A stretch of 64,000 nucleotides of DNA. It comes from an uncultured Bacteroidota bacterium (lineage in GTDB: Bacteria > Bacteroidota > Bacteroidia > Flavobacteriales > TMED113). The translations under genes were made by a program, and so were the position numbers. The notes under the pieces were generated by a model that was given only the letters and a program-made list of their open reading frames with translations, ran no database searches and was not told where the DNA came from. Of the stretch, positions 20,080 through 29,417 are shown piece after piece. Every line of letters begins with the position of its first letter. Position 1 is the first letter of the stretch. The DNA lies in assembly GCA_902520385.1 (NCBI GenBank), contig CABYOB010000002.1, positions 12,029 to 76,028 on the forward strand, in the 5' to 3' direction.

Positions 20080-21099
20080 TTAAGGCTTATAATTTGATTT
20101 ATTTAATATCTCTAAATAATTAGTTTCTTTTAAAATATCCTGAAGAGTTACTTGGTTATTATTATAATATGACCTAAGCATTTGCCAACCTATCCAAACA
20201 CCAAATCTGCCCGGAGTTCCTAACTGAGTAGTTTTAGTGGGCTGAATAAAATGTTGCTTTAAAATTGATTCTCCAGAAAAAAGGAATTTGTTTTCTAAAA
20301 TATATTTCCAAACGGATGCCACATTTTGATTAAAAAAATCTATATCGTTTTGAGTTGATCCGAAAATTATATTATCTGATTCCAGAGGGAGCATTAGCTC
20401 TGCAAAAAAATATGGCTTAGCCTCATTAATCATAGCTGTCAGTAATTCAGAATTATTTTTGTTGCGTTTTGAATAAAAAGACCCTATTGAATTAAAAATC
20501 ATAGAAGGGATATATTTTTTTTGATATCTTTCAGCCAAATAATCTGGAATAGGCTGAGCCCTATTAGTATAAAAAATATGACTTTTACCCAAAAACCACT
20601 GAAGCTGAATTAAAATTATATTTTTTTCATAATCAAATGCTATTGGATTAAACGGTGGTGAAAACGTGTCGACCACGTCATCATCTATCATAGTAATAAT
20701 ATTAGGATTTGAATTTTGGAAATAATTTTCTAAAACACAAAATCCTTTATTAATATCTATAGATAGCATATCTATATCATTAAATTTCACATAAACTGAA
20801 TCAAAAATTATATTATAATTATAATCTAATGCAATCTCTTTAAAAAATGTCTTTAAGGTATCATGAAAAAAATATGGATAATCTTTATTTAGAGAATTCA
20901 CTATTGAATCTAAGTTACTTTCATCCTGCTCAAACAAATTTAATTCTGATCTAAAGACATCTTGACTTCTATTACATTGACTTAATTTTTTTTTATTTTT
21001 ATATTTTTCTTTTTTTAATTTTTCTTTTTTGCTACAAGAAGCCAAAAAAACTAGCCAAATTGAAAAAAAAATTACTAAGTACTTGTTCATTTTATTCAT
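20080..21099 (-). CDS. gldB: Gliding motility lipoprotein GldB
   Basis: This is a 339-residue lipoprotein. A hydrophobic signal ends in the lipobox LASC near residue 22, followed by a charged segment (KKEKLKKEKYKNKKK). The C-terminal block with TPGRFGVWIGWQMLRSYY is typical of GldB (and DUF2268-like proteins). GldB is essential for gliding motility in F. johnsoniae. Together with gldC it shows the organism has the gliding/T9SS apparatus used by the secreted proteins in this window. Confidence 0.9.
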   Translation of the reverse strand: MNKMNKYLVIFFSIWLVFLASCSKKEKLKKEKYKNKKKLSQCNRSQDVFRSELNLFEQDESNLDSIVNSLNKDYPYFFHDTLKTFFKEIALDYNYNIIFDSVYVKFNDIDMLSIDINKGFCVLENYFQNSNPNIITMIDDDVVDTFSPPFNPIAFDYEKNIILIQLQWFLGKSHIFYTNRAQPIPDYLAERYQKKYIPSMIFNSIGSFYSKRNKNNSELLTAMINEAKPYFFAELMLPLESDNIIFGSTQNDIDFFNQNVASVWKYILENKFLFSGESILKQHFIQPTKTTQLGTPGRFGVWIGWQMLRSYYNNNQVTLQDILKETNYLEILNKSNYKP

Positions 21100-21137
21100 T
21101 CTAAAGATTAAATTTATAATTAAAATTCAATTCAACT

Positions 21138-21731
21138 ATGAAAAAACTATTTTTTACAATATTACTATTGTGCCCTTTGACTATTATTTTCTCTCAAAAT
21201 TTAAAAATGGGGCTTTATATTTCCCCAACGATCAATTCAATTAACACCAATGATTTCGGACAAGAGCAACGAAAAGCTGGTTTTAATTACGGATATAGTA
21301 TTGAATACCAAATAACAGAAAACCACTCTTTACAATCTGGATTTGAAATTTCAAAAAAAAGTGGTCAAATTGAAACAATAAATTACAAATCTCATTACTT
21401 AGAAATACCTTTAAAAGTGAAAATGAAATCACGACCCTTTGGGTACTTAACATACTTTGCAAAAACAGGGCCTTCTCTAGGTATTAAATTAAGAGACAAT
21501 GCAGAGGGAAGTAATGAAATTTCAGTTAACGATTTAAGTGATGCAAAAACTTTCATGCTGATGCTAAACATTTCCATCGGGACAGAGTATTCTTTAAAAC
21601 AAGAATCCACTATATATGCAGAGCTTTTTATTAAGAACGGAATAACTCAAGGGTGGAATAACACCAATAATATTTCTTATGAAACTTTTCTTATGAACCA
21701 ATTTGGATTAAGCTTAGGATTTCTTTTTTAA
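21138..21731 (+). CDS. Small outer-membrane beta-barrel protein
   Basis: The protein has 197 residues with an N-terminal signal peptide (about residues 1-20, ending IIFSQ). Alternating amphipathic strands follow (LKMGLYISPTINSI, FNYGYSIEYQI, HSLQSGFEI, LEIPLKVKM) and the end is NQFGLSLGFLF with a terminal Phe. This is the pattern of the OMP_b-brl_2/PorT-like porin family. Its role is unknown. It sits between divergent gldB and codirectional nadE. Confidence 0.8.
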   Translation: MKKLFFTILLLCPLTIIFSQNLKMGLYISPTINSINTNDFGQEQRKAGFNYGYSIEYQITENHSLQSGFEISKKSGQIETINYKSHYLEIPLKVKMKSRPFGYLTYFAKTGPSLGIKLRDNAEGSNEISVNDLSDAKTFMLMLNISIGTEYSLKQESTIYAELFIKNGITQGWNNTNNISYETFLMNQFGLSLGFLF

Positions 21732-21741
21732 ATCTTGTGAA

Positions 21742-22500
21742 ATGAACTCTAAATCAACAACAATATATATTATTAATTGGATTAAAAATTACTGTTCCAG
21801 TAATAATATTTCATGCTTAGTTATTGGTGTTTCAGGCGGTATAGATTCTGCGTTAACCTCTACTTTATGTGCTGAAACAAAAATAAAAACCTTTGTGGTT
21901 TCTATGCCAATACACCAAAACGAAAGACAACTAATCTTAGCTGAAAAACATATTAAATGGCTTAAAAAGAACTATTCCAATGTTAAAAGTATTGTTGTAA
22001 ACCTAAGTAACGTATTTGATACTTTCAAAAATACTATTCCAAAAAACGTAACAAACAATTTAGGCCTTGCTAATTCAAGAGCTAGATTAAGAATGACAAC
22101 ATTATATCAAATTGCAAGCTCCAAAAATGGAATTGTGGTTGGAACTGGAAACAAAATAGAAGATTTTTGTATAGGCTTTTTTACAAAATATGGTGATGGG
22201 GGAGTAGACATAAACCCTATAGGAGATTTATTAAAGTCTGAAGTTTATACTTTAGCTAAGTATTTGAAAATAATTAATGAAATCCAAATTGCAAAACCAA
22301 CTGATGGATTATGGAACGACAACCGAACTGACCAAGATCAGATAGGTGCTACATATGAAGAAATTGAATGGGCAATGAACAATTTAAATAAAAAAAATTT
22401 AAACAAAAAAGAAAAAAAAATTGTTGAATTATATAAAAAACATAATAAGCAAAATAGTCATAAAATGAATTCAATACCAATTTGTATTATTCCAAAATAA
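21742..22500 (+). CDS. nadE: NH3-dependent NAD+ synthetase
   Basis: This 252-residue amidating enzyme converts deamido-NAD to NAD. The PP-loop motif VIGVSGGIDSALTS (SGGxDS) is near residue 27. Further family motifs are GTGNKIEDFCIGFFTKYGDGG and KPTDGLW. There is no glutaminase domain, so ammonia is the nitrogen source unless a separate subunit exists. It lies 10 bases after the beta-barrel gene and near gldB, an arrangement I recall from other Flavobacteriia. Confidence 0.95.
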   Translation: MNSKSTTIYIINWIKNYCSSNNISCLVIGVSGGIDSALTSTLCAETKIKTFVVSMPIHQNERQLILAEKHIKWLKKNYSNVKSIVVNLSNVFDTFKNTIPKNVTNNLGLANSRARLRMTTLYQIASSKNGIVVGTGNKIEDFCIGFFTKYGDGGVDINPIGDLLKSEVYTLAKYLKIINEIQIAKPTDGLWNDNRTDQDQIGATYEEIEWAMNNLNKKNLNKKEKKIVELYKKHNKQNSHKMNSIPICIIPK

Positions 22501-22511
22501 AATCATATAGC

Positions 22512-22832
22512 CTAATCCGGAGAAGCAATTTTTACTGTAATATTATCTATTGATTCTTCAATTTGTATTTGACAAGCCAATCTACTTCTTTCTTCATCAA
22601 CTGAAAATAACTGATCTAACATTGCTAATTCATCATCTTTTTGCTCAGAAATTTCATGTTTTGACTCAACATAACAATGGCATGTTGCACAAAGAGCCAT
22701 GCCTCCACATGCACCCTCAACTAAATCATGAGACCTTAATACGTCCATTAAATTTAAACCCATTTCAAGAGGAGTTATTAATTTGTGTTTTTTTCCTGAC
22801 TCATCTATAACATTAATTGTAATATCTTTCAT
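22512..22832 (-). CDS. 2Fe-2S ferredoxin
   Basis: This is a 106-residue adrenodoxin/Isc-type ferredoxin. Ligands C42, C48, C51 and C87 have the C-x5-C-x2-C-x35-C spacing, with VEGACGGMALCATCHCY around the first three. It lies 1 base downstream of a ferredoxin-NADP reductase, its likely electron donor. The operon also carries NifU-like and Mrp Fe-S proteins, so a role in Fe-S cluster assembly or general reduction is likely. Confidence 0.93.
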   Translation of the reverse strand: MKDITINVIDESGKKHKLITPLEMGLNLMDVLRSHDLVEGACGGMALCATCHCYVESKHEISEQKDDELAMLDQLFSVDEERSRLACQIQIEESIDNITVKIASPD

Positions 22833-22833
22833 T

Positions 22834-23838
22834 TTAAAAACCTTTTATGCCCCCTAAAACCGTTGTATACTTAAATGAAGATTTTTGATTAGGAAAAACT
22901 CGCTTAAAGGCAGATTGAGCCATTAACGCTCCTTCATGAAATCCACATAAAATTAATTTTAACTTTCCTGGGTATGTGTTTACATCACCAATAGCATAGA
23001 CCCCCTCAATGTTGGTGCTATAATCAAAAGTGTTAACTGAAATTGCATTTTTTTCTAAATTTAATCCCCAATCTTTTATTGGCCCTAATTTTGGAACTAA
23101 ACCAAATAAAGGAAACCAAAAATCTGTTTTTATAGAAAGGTTTTCATTATTTTTATTTTTTATCATTACCTCTCTTAATTCACCGTCACCTTCTAACTGA
23201 CAAACCTCAGAATCTGTTATTAAATTAATTTTTCCTTTTTTTGCCAGTTCATTAATACTCTCCACAGAATCTAGATGTCCTCTAAATGAACTCCTTCTAT
23301 GTACTAAAGTTACTGTCTTAGCTTTTTTTGCAAAATAAATGGCCCAGTCTAAAGCTGAGTCCCCACCCCCTGATATAATTATTTCCTTTCCATGATAAAG
23401 GTCTGGGTCTTTAATAATATACTCTATGCCTTTACCTTCAAAGTCAGAAATATTGTCAATTAATGGTTTTCTCGGCTCAAAACACCCTAGTCCCCCTGCA
23501 ATAACTACAACTGGTGCCTTATGCTTAGTTCCTTTATTCGTGATTACAATAAAGTCATCCCCATTTTTTTCTAAATACTCTGCTCTCTCACCTAAAGTAA
23601 AGCCTGGTTTAAATGGTTTTATTTGTTGCATTAAATTCTCTACTAAATCTTCAGCTAAAACCTCAGGATATGCGGGTATATCATAAATTGGCTTTTTAGG
23701 ATATATTTCTGAACATTGCCCTCCAGGGATTGGAAGAGAATCTATGAGATGGCATTTCATTTTTAATAATCCGGCTTCAAAAACTGCAAATAATCCACAT
23801 GGCCCTGAACCTATAATTATAATGTCTGTTTTTATCAT
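22834..23838 (-). CDS. Ferredoxin-NADP+ reductase of thioredoxin-reductase type
   Basis: This 334-residue FAD/NAD(P)H oxidoreductase has the FAD motif IIIGSGPCGLFAVFEAG (residues about 6-22), PGGQCSEIYPKKPIYDIPAYPE, the NADPH motif ISGGGDSALDWA (near 151) and GVYAIGDVNTYPGKLKLI. The redox CxxC of thioredoxin reductase is absent. This marks the YumC-like ferredoxin reductase subgroup. It is placed directly upstream of the ferredoxin gene and its start overlaps the NifU-like gene by 4 bases. Confidence 0.92.
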   Translation of the reverse strand: MIKTDIIIIGSGPCGLFAVFEAGLLKMKCHLIDSLPIPGGQCSEIYPKKPIYDIPAYPEVLAEDLVENLMQQIKPFKPGFTLGERAEYLEKNGDDFIVITNKGTKHKAPVVVIAGGLGCFEPRKPLIDNISDFEGKGIEYIIKDPDLYHGKEIIISGGGDSALDWAIYFAKKAKTVTLVHRRSSFRGHLDSVESINELAKKGKINLITDSEVCQLEGDGELREVMIKNKNNENLSIKTDFWFPLFGLVPKLGPIKDWGLNLEKNAISVNTFDYSTNIEGVYAIGDVNTYPGKLKLILCGFHEGALMAQSAFKRVFPNQKSSFKYTTVLGGIKGF

Positions 23839-24071
23839 ATAGATTTTATTTTTTTTATTTCTGGGGCATGTTTTTTGATAGACTCTTCTATTCCATTTGT
23901 TAAAGTCATTTGATTAACCTCACATGTTCTACAAGCCCCCTCTAATCTAACTACTAACTCAAAATCAGATGTAACCTTAATAAAGGTAACATCACCCCCG
24001 TCTTCATTTAAAAATGGTCTTATTTCATCTAGACCTTTATTAATTCTTTCAAATAAATTTAACTCACTCAT
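23835..24071 (-). CDS. NifU-like Fe-S scaffold or carrier protein
   Basis: This is a 78-residue NifU C-terminal-domain protein. LNEDGGDVTFIKV and the cluster-binding CRTCEVNQMTL (CxxC) are present, followed by GIEESIKKHAPEI. Such small Nfu proteins carry a 4Fe-4S cluster to target enzymes. It lies between mrp (13 bases) and the reductase gene, which fits a role in Fe-S delivery. Confidence 0.93.
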   Translation of the reverse strand: MSELNLFERINKGLDEIRPFLNEDGGDVTFIKVTSDFELVVRLEGACRTCEVNQMTLTNGIEESIKKHAPEIKKIKSI

Positions 24072-24084
24072 ATTATAATAGTTG

Positions 24085-25197
24085 TTACGAACAACCCTTT
24101 GTATGGGTTATTTTTACCCTTTTTGTTTTATTCAAATTTTCGTTCCTTTCATTAGTTTTCTCAATAACCCGTTCCGCAAAATCTTTAAACATCTTTGATG
24201 TTTTATTACTTTGTAAAGCCGCTGGCCTTCCTACATCAGAAGATTCCCTAACACTTTCAATTAAAGGAAAGTTAGATAATAGTGGTATTTCTAAATCCTT
24301 ACTAAGGTTTTCTCCACCCGCCTTACCAAATATATAATATTTTTTATTGGGATTATCCTCCGGAGAAAACCAAGACATGTTTTCAACCATGCCTATAACA
24401 GGAACATTAATGTTTTTCATTTTAAACATTGCTGCTGCTTTTTTTGCATCGATCAATGAAATAGGTTGTGGAGTAGTTACTATGATTGCTCCTGTTAAAG
24501 GTAGTGACTGAACTAATGTTAAATGAATATCTCCTGTCCCTGGTGGAAGGTCAATAATTAAGTAATCTAAATCTCCCCAATTAGCTTGGTGAATCATTTG
24601 ATTAAGAGCTTTACTGGCCATTGGCCCCCTCCATACTATTGCGTCAGATGGTTTTGAAAAAAATCCTATTGATAATAATTTTACACCATAAGATACAACT
24701 GGCTCTATTAAAGATGAGCCTTTTATATTAGAAACCACTGGTTTTTCTTTTTCTACATCAAACATAATTGGCATCGATGGCCCATAAATATCTGCATCAA
24801 TAAGTCCAACATTTTTACCCAGCATACTTAATGAAACAGCTAAATTGCTAGAAACTGTAGATTTCCCAACACCACCTTTTCCTGAAGCAATGGCAATAAT
24901 GTTTTTTATTCCACTAATCGTTTTTTTAGATTTTTCACTACTAGCCTTACTATTATTAATAATAAAGTCAATATCTAATTTGCTCCCTGGTGATTTTTTT
25001 TGAATAAAATCATTGATTTGAAATTTTATTTTTTGTCTGAATTGTAAAGTAGGGTTTTTTATTAAAAATTGAATTTTAATGTCTTTATCTTTTATTGAAA
25101 GGTTCTTTAAAACATCAAAATGAATTAAATTTTTATTTTCCCCAGGTATATTAATACCTTGTAAAATGTCTAAAATCTCTTTTTTTGTTAACGACAT
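24085..25197 (-). CDS. mrp: Mrp/ApbC family P-loop Fe-S carrier ATPase
   Basis: This 370-residue protein has an N-terminal MIP18-like domain (about residues 1-85) and a deviant Walker A motif IASGKGGVGKSTVSSNLAVSL (near 103). The YGPSMP, LIIDLPPGTGD and GMVENMSWF motifs are typical. The CxxC often found near residue 280 of bacterial Mrp is not visible, although a terminal Cys is present in HTKGCS. Mrp proteins transfer Fe-S clusters. It is separated from trmB by one base. Confidence 0.93.
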   Translation of the reverse strand: MSLTKKEILDILQGINIPGENKNLIHFDVLKNLSIKDKDIKIQFLIKNPTLQFRQKIKFQINDFIQKKSPGSKLDIDFIINNSKASSEKSKKTISGIKNIIAIASGKGGVGKSTVSSNLAVSLSMLGKNVGLIDADIYGPSMPIMFDVEKEKPVVSNIKGSSLIEPVVSYGVKLLSIGFFSKPSDAIVWRGPMASKALNQMIHQANWGDLDYLIIDLPPGTGDIHLTLVQSLPLTGAIIVTTPQPISLIDAKKAAAMFKMKNINVPVIGMVENMSWFSPEDNPNKKYYIFGKAGGENLSKDLEIPLLSNFPLIESVRESSDVGRPAALQSNKTSKMFKDFAERVIEKTNERNENLNKTKRVKITHTKGCS

Positions 25198-25198
25198 A

Positions 25199-25870
25199 TT
25201 AATTTATCTGAAAGCAAATATAAGTTATTGGTTTATTATTTTTTAGAAATTTCTTTTCATAAAAAGTTTGAATTGATAGAAATTTATTTTTTTCAATTAA
25301 ATAAGAATTATAAATGTCATGAGAACTTTCAATAATTTTAGCCTCTATTTTTTCTAAAACACCCAAAGTATATCCATATAAAAATTGACTATCTGTTTTT
25401 AAATGCATCAACGAATCTTTTTTTAAAATACTTTTATACTTTGTCAACATATTAATAGCAGTAAGTCTTTTTTTTCTTCTTCTATATTTAATCTGAGGAT
25501 CGGGGAAGGTTATCCATATTTCTGAGACCTCATTTTTGGAAAAACAAAAGGGCAAAAATTCTATCTGTGTTCTTAAAAATCTTACATTACTCAATTTATT
25601 ATCTACTGCTAATTTCGCGCCCTTCCATATTCTAGAGCCTTTAATGTCAATGCCTATATAGTTTATATTAAGATTAGATTTAGCTAAATTTACAGTGTAC
25701 TCCCCCTTACCACAACCTAATTCTAAAACTATTGGGTTTGTGTTTTTAAACTCTTTATCCCAACTACCTTTTAATTTAAAATTATCCTTTAATAACAATT
25801 CTTTTTTAGGCTGTATAGTATTGTTAAATGTCTCTAATTCTTTGAATTTTTGTAGTTTGTTTTTAGCCAT
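25199..25870 (-). CDS. trmB: tRNA (guanine-46-N7)-methyltransferase TrmB
   Basis: This 223-residue SAM methyltransferase forms m7G46 in tRNA. The SAM-binding segment VLELGCGKGEYTVNLA is near residue 49, and IGIDIKGSRIWKGAK and ITFPDPQIKYRRRKKRL (the family's FPDPW.K motif with Q for W) are present. It overlaps the ArsC-like gene by 8 bases and is part of the minus-strand operon. Confidence 0.94.
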   Translation of the reverse strand: MAKNKLQKFKELETFNNTIQPKKELLLKDNFKLKGSWDKEFKNTNPIVLELGCGKGEYTVNLAKSNLNINYIGIDIKGSRIWKGAKLAVDNKLSNVRFLRTQIEFLPFCFSKNEVSEIWITFPDPQIKYRRRKKRLTAINMLTKYKSILKKDSLMHLKTDSQFLYGYTLGVLEKIEAKIIESSHDIYNSYLIEKNKFLSIQTFYEKKFLKNNKPITYICFQIN

Positions 25871-26270
25871 AATACTGATTGAAAAGTTGGTCGCAAAAAA
25901 GGCTTATTTGATCCCTTACCCTCCTATAAACTCTTAATTTTTCCTTTTCCGTTCCTTTTGCTAAAGTGGGGTCTATAAAAGATTGGTGCACTTGTTTTTT
26001 TACTGTTGAAATACTTGGACAAGTTTGTCTAGCATGATCACAAACCGTAACTATTATATCAAAGTCATTTAAATTAAATACATCTATTTTTTTTGATAAA
26101 TTCTTAGATATGTCAATATTTAATTCAGCCATAACCTTTACTGCAAAACGATTAATTCCATGGTTCTCTATTCCTGCGCTTCTCACAAAGCAACCAAGTT
26201 GCTTTAAAAAACCTTCTGCCATTTGACTTCTACACGAATTCCCAGTACATAAAACAAGTATTTTCTTCAT
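25863..26270 (-). CDS. ArsC-like low-molecular-weight phosphatase family protein
   Basis: The 135-residue protein has the N-terminal catalytic loop VLCTGNSCRSQMAEG (C-x5-R-S) of the thioredoxin-coupled arsenate reductase / LMW protein tyrosine phosphatase fold. VTVCDHARQTCP supplies the downstream cysteine region used in arsenate reductases. It could detoxify arsenate, but the gene context (Fe-S and tRNA genes) gives no arsenic link. First gene of the operon, divergent from the LuxE-like gene. Confidence 0.88.
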   Translation of the reverse strand: MKKILVLCTGNSCRSQMAEGFLKQLGCFVRSAGIENHGINRFAVKVMAELNIDISKNLSKKIDVFNLNDFDIIVTVCDHARQTCPSISTVKKQVHQSFIDPTLAKGTEKEKLRVYRRVRDQISLFCDQLFNQYYG

Positions 26271-26339
26271 GAATATTAATTATTAATCATATATAAATAA
26301 TTTCTAGATAATATATCAATTTTTATTAAATTAAGGGTA

Positions 26340-27320
26340 ATGGATATATCTACTTTTCACAAAAAAATATTTTCGATTTCAAACACAACTGATTTTAAAA
26401 AATTAGCACTTGAGTTATTTAATTACCAAGCCAATCATAATGTTTTTTATAAAAAGTACTGTGATTTGTTAGGTTGTAAAGTAGATAAAGTGAAAAATAT
26501 AACACAAATCCCATTTTTACCAATTGAGTTTTTTAAATCGCAGAAGATAATTTGTGAAAAAATAAAACCTATTCACTATTTTTTAAGCAGTGGCACAACG
26601 TCTGAAAAAAAAAGTGTGCATTATATTAATAATTTAAATTTCTATGAAAAAAACTGCTTGGTTTGCTTTGAAAAATTCTGGGGAAAAATAAACAATTATT
26701 GTTTTTTTTGTCTAACACCAAATAAAAACGAAGCACCTAATTCATCCCTTGTTCATATGTGTAATCTTTTTATCAAAAAATCTGATCACTTGGAAAGTGG
26801 ATTTTATTTAAATGACCATGATAAATTGCTTTATTCTATAAAAAAAGTGCAAAGAAAAAATATTCCTTTTATAATATTAGGCTTGTCATTTGCCATATTA
26901 GATTTTGCTGAAAAAAATGATACTAATTTAAGCGGCGGTTATGTTATTGAAACTGGTGGTATGAAAAATAGAAAAAACGAAATGATTAGAGAAAAACTTT
27001 ATCAAATTCTCAAAGAGAAGTTCAAAATAAAATCCATTCAATCTGAATACGGAATGACTGAATTATTATCTCAATCTTATTCCTTAAAAAATGGAGAATT
27101 CAAAAGCCCTCCATGGAAAAAAATATTAATTAGAGATAAACAAAATCCTCTAAAAATAAATAACAGTTCATCTGGTGGCATTAATATAATTGATTTATGT
27201 AATACACACAGTTGTGCTTTTTTAGCAACAGAGGATTTCGGAATATTAGATAAAAATAAATTTAAGGTTCTAGGTAGACTAAAAGAGTCAGACCTAAGGG
27301 GTTGTAATACAATGATTTAA
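26340..27320 (+). CDS. LuxE-like acyl-protein synthetase / adenylate-forming ligase
   Basis: This is a 326-residue relative of LuxE and PaaK-type enzymes, which activate carboxylic acids as acyl-adenylates. Visible motifs are HYFLSSGTTSEKKSVHY (the ATP-binding STGT-like loop near residue 83), VIETGGMKNRKNE and SEYGMTELLSQSY. No luxA, luxB or luxC is nearby, so bioluminescence is not implied. The substrate is unknown. It stands alone, divergent from the ArsC-like gene and convergent with the lamin-tail gene. Confidence 0.85.
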   Translation: MDISTFHKKIFSISNTTDFKKLALELFNYQANHNVFYKKYCDLLGCKVDKVKNITQIPFLPIEFFKSQKIICEKIKPIHYFLSSGTTSEKKSVHYINNLNFYEKNCLVCFEKFWGKINNYCFFCLTPNKNEAPNSSLVHMCNLFIKKSDHLESGFYLNDHDKLLYSIKKVQRKNIPFIILGLSFAILDFAEKNDTNLSGGYVIETGGMKNRKNEMIREKLYQILKEKFKIKSIQSEYGMTELLSQSYSLKNGEFKSPPWKKILIRDKQNPLKINNSSSGGINIIDLCNTHSCAFLATEDFGILDKNKFKVLGRLKESDLRGCNTMI

Positions 27321-27344
27321 TTATAAAAGGCTACCTTGCTTAAT

Positions 27345-27362
27345 TGTGATTAATTAATCACA
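27345..27362. terminator. Palindrome between convergent genes, possible weak terminator
   Basis: TGTGATTAATTAATCACA is a perfect 18-base palindrome followed on the plus strand by TTATTTTTATTTT. It lies between the converging LuxE-like gene (ends 27320) and the lamin-tail gene (ends 27369). It may act as a bidirectional terminator, though its stem is A/T-rich. A regulator site is less likely at this position. Confidence 0.4.
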
Positions 27363-27368
27363 TTATTT

Positions 27369-28739
27369 TTATTTTATAATATATTTTTTTTGTACAGAGC
27401 CGTCATCGTAAATTTCAAAAAATAAAGTATTTGTTTCTTGAAATATTTCTTTACCCATTAAATCAAATAATTTGATGCATTTAGATTGTATTGTACTTTC
27501 TTTTATTGTTAAATCAAATTCATCACAAATTCCATCTCCATCAGAATCATTAAGACAATTTCCAGCACAGTCATAATATTGTTCTGGGTATTGACAGTTT
27601 TCTTCATCTAACAAGAGGTCAGTAAAAGATAGTGTTGTTATTTGACCAAAACCGTTCGCAGTATAAGTACCTGAAAAAGGAGGAGATGTATTCATAGACG
27701 AGTTTGTTAAATACATTTGCCCATTATTTTTTTGAATTATAAACTCAAATTCCTCGCCAACATCAAATCCATTATCTAATCCGGCTTCTGTTCCCCAAGC
27801 AGCAATCGCTAAAGATTCATTATTCCATTGGCCTGTTCCTCCACAAACTAAATCCCCAAATGAGTTTGTGTAAAAGACACCAACGACATCACCCATTTCT
27901 AAACCAGCTGTATTACCAACTGAAAATTCTAAAGCTATTGTCATATTTGCATCAGTATTTGTATAATTAAAAAAACCATTAGAAGCTAATGGGTCATAAT
28001 TACAAGCTGTTGCATCAACACAACCATCCATAAAAGAGTACTCACAAGAACCATCATCTATTGTCGCTTCTTGATTAAAATTATCTGCTAACGGATCTGT
28101 ACAGCCATAAATAATTGTAACACCACAAGTATTGCATTCATGAAAACCTAAATTGTTCCATACCTCATTATCTAAAACAATCCATTCTGAATCATTTTCA
28201 TTAGTACCTGCTGAATTAATCCAGTCCCCACCATTACCTATATTAACATCACTTTTTCTTACTAGTGTATGATCTTTTGTTCCATTAGCTATGCCGGCAA
28301 CATCCCATCCTTCTCCCGGGTCTGGCCCAACAGCACCTACAACGTCTAAAATTTGTTGATTTTCTAAATTAATCAATGCAAAAACATCATTACCGTTACT
28401 TAAATATGTAAATTCATAATCACTATATAGTGCTATTTCTTCAGTATAATATTGACTAGATGGGTTAATAGCATTTGGATGAGAAATAACATAAACATCC
28501 CCAGGATTTATAACTGCTCCCTCAGGAAAATAGTTCATATAATCCCACTCTCCATCCACATCACACCCGTTTGAACAACTTGGAAAACCATAATTAGTTA
28601 GATTTACAACTTGATCTGAGTGATTATATATCTCTAAGTATTTATTGTATGATGTCCCTTCTGCATATTCTGAAAAAAATATTTGAGATTTAGCAGAAAA
28701 AGAAAATAAGAAAATAAGAAAATAAGAAAATTGTTTCAT
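27369..28739 (-). CDS. Secreted lamin-tail-domain protein with CNYN repeats and YDDGS-type tail
   Basis: The 456-residue exported protein has a signal peptide (residues 1-18, ending SAKSQ), a lamin-tail domain (about 19-205, FFSEYAEGTSYNKYLEIYN to KDHTLVRK) and two GC.D..A..Y/F Cys-rich units. A module of about 120 residues with AIAAWGTEAGLDNGF is shared with the 1763-residue protein of this window. One Ca-binding-like NDSDGDGICDEFD loop follows. The end LMGKEIFQETNTLFFEIYDDGSVQKKYIIK-type tail (from residue about 425) resembles a T9SS sorting domain. Cell-surface or released protein of unknown role. Confidence 0.85.
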   Translation of the reverse strand: MKQFSYFLIFLFSFSAKSQIFFSEYAEGTSYNKYLEIYNHSDQVVNLTNYGFPSCSNGCDVDGEWDYMNYFPEGAVINPGDVYVISHPNAINPSSQYYTEEIALYSDYEFTYLSNGNDVFALINLENQQILDVVGAVGPDPGEGWDVAGIANGTKDHTLVRKSDVNIGNGGDWINSAGTNENDSEWIVLDNEVWNNLGFHECNTCGVTIIYGCTDPLADNFNQEATIDDGSCEYSFMDGCVDATACNYDPLASNGFFNYTNTDANMTIALEFSVGNTAGLEMGDVVGVFYTNSFGDLVCGGTGQWNNESLAIAAWGTEAGLDNGFDVGEEFEFIIQKNNGQMYLTNSSMNTSPPFSGTYTANGFGQITTLSFTDLLLDEENCQYPEQYYDCAGNCLNDSDGDGICDEFDLTIKESTIQSKCIKLFDLMGKEIFQETNTLFFEIYDDGSVQKKYIIK

Positions 28740-28781
28740 GGCTTAAGTAATTAAAGTGCTTTAATCAAATATAAGAATCAT

Positions 28782-29417
28782 TTATAATTTTTGAGTTAAG
28801 TATACACCAAAAATTGTTTTTTTCTTCTGAATTATTTCCTCAGAATTCTGTAATCTATAAAATATCTTTATTGTCGTTTTTTTTGAAAATCTAAAAGAAC
28901 TCCCTAAACTATATCGAAACTTATTTACATTCTCTGAGTTTAGTCCATATAAATATTCCCCATCAATAAATGGCCTAAAAAAATCATATTTATTATACTG
29001 GAAAGTATATTTATTTCTAAAATACTGTCTGTTATAATTCGTTATATTTTGTTCAAAAAACAACCTAGACCGCCAGGAAATATTAAATTTTTGAATTTTT
29101 TTTGAATAATATGTAGTTAAATATTGTCTTTTTCCTAACCGTCTTTGATTGGGCATCTTGGTTAATCTTCCCCCTATTTCAAATGACAATTCCCCTAAAT
29201 GACCTTTGTATATATAATGTTCTAACGATATATCTAAAAACTGTTTTGTGAAAAAAAAATTATCTAAATTATATCTTGAGCCAGGCTCTAAAGAAAAAAA
29301 TAAATTTTTATTTATCTTGTCTTTGAAGTTCATTTTTCCCCATAACTCAATCTCATTGTTTTGTGAAAAAACAAAAAAACTAAAAAATAAAGTACAATGA
29401 AAAAAAAATTTATTCAA
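28782..29417 (-). CDS. DUF2490 family outer-membrane protein
   Basis: This 211-residue protein has a short signal peptide (residues about 1-18, ending VFSQ). The pattern NEIELWGKMNFKDKINKNL, SRYNLDNFFFTKQFLDISLEH, and further amphipathic strands ending in VYLTQKL is that of DUF2490 beta-barrel-like proteins. The start overlaps the DUF4956 gene by 8 bases. It is the sixth gene of the phosphate-type operon. Possibly an outer-membrane component; function unknown. Confidence 0.8.
   Translation of the reverse strand: MNKFFFHCTLFFSFFVFSQNNEIELWGKMNFKDKINKNLFFSLEPGSRYNLDNFFFTKQFLDISLEHYIYKGHLGELSFEIGGRLTKMPNQRRLGKRQYLTTYYSKKIQKFNISWRSRLFFEQNITNYNRQYFRNKYTFQYNKYDFFRPFIDGEYLYGLNSENVNKFRYSLGSSFRFSKKTTIKIFYRLQNSEEIIQKKKTIFGVYLTQKL

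Noticed and set aside
25863..26270. Arsenic resistance operon
   Set aside because: Only an ArsC-like gene is present, cotranscribed with trmB and Fe-S genes. There is no transporter, and the ArsR-type gene at the right edge is 37 kb away.
26340..27320. Bioluminescence (lux) gene
   Set aside because: LuxE-like domains are widespread in non-luminous bacteria, and no luxA, luxB, luxC or luxD is in the window.
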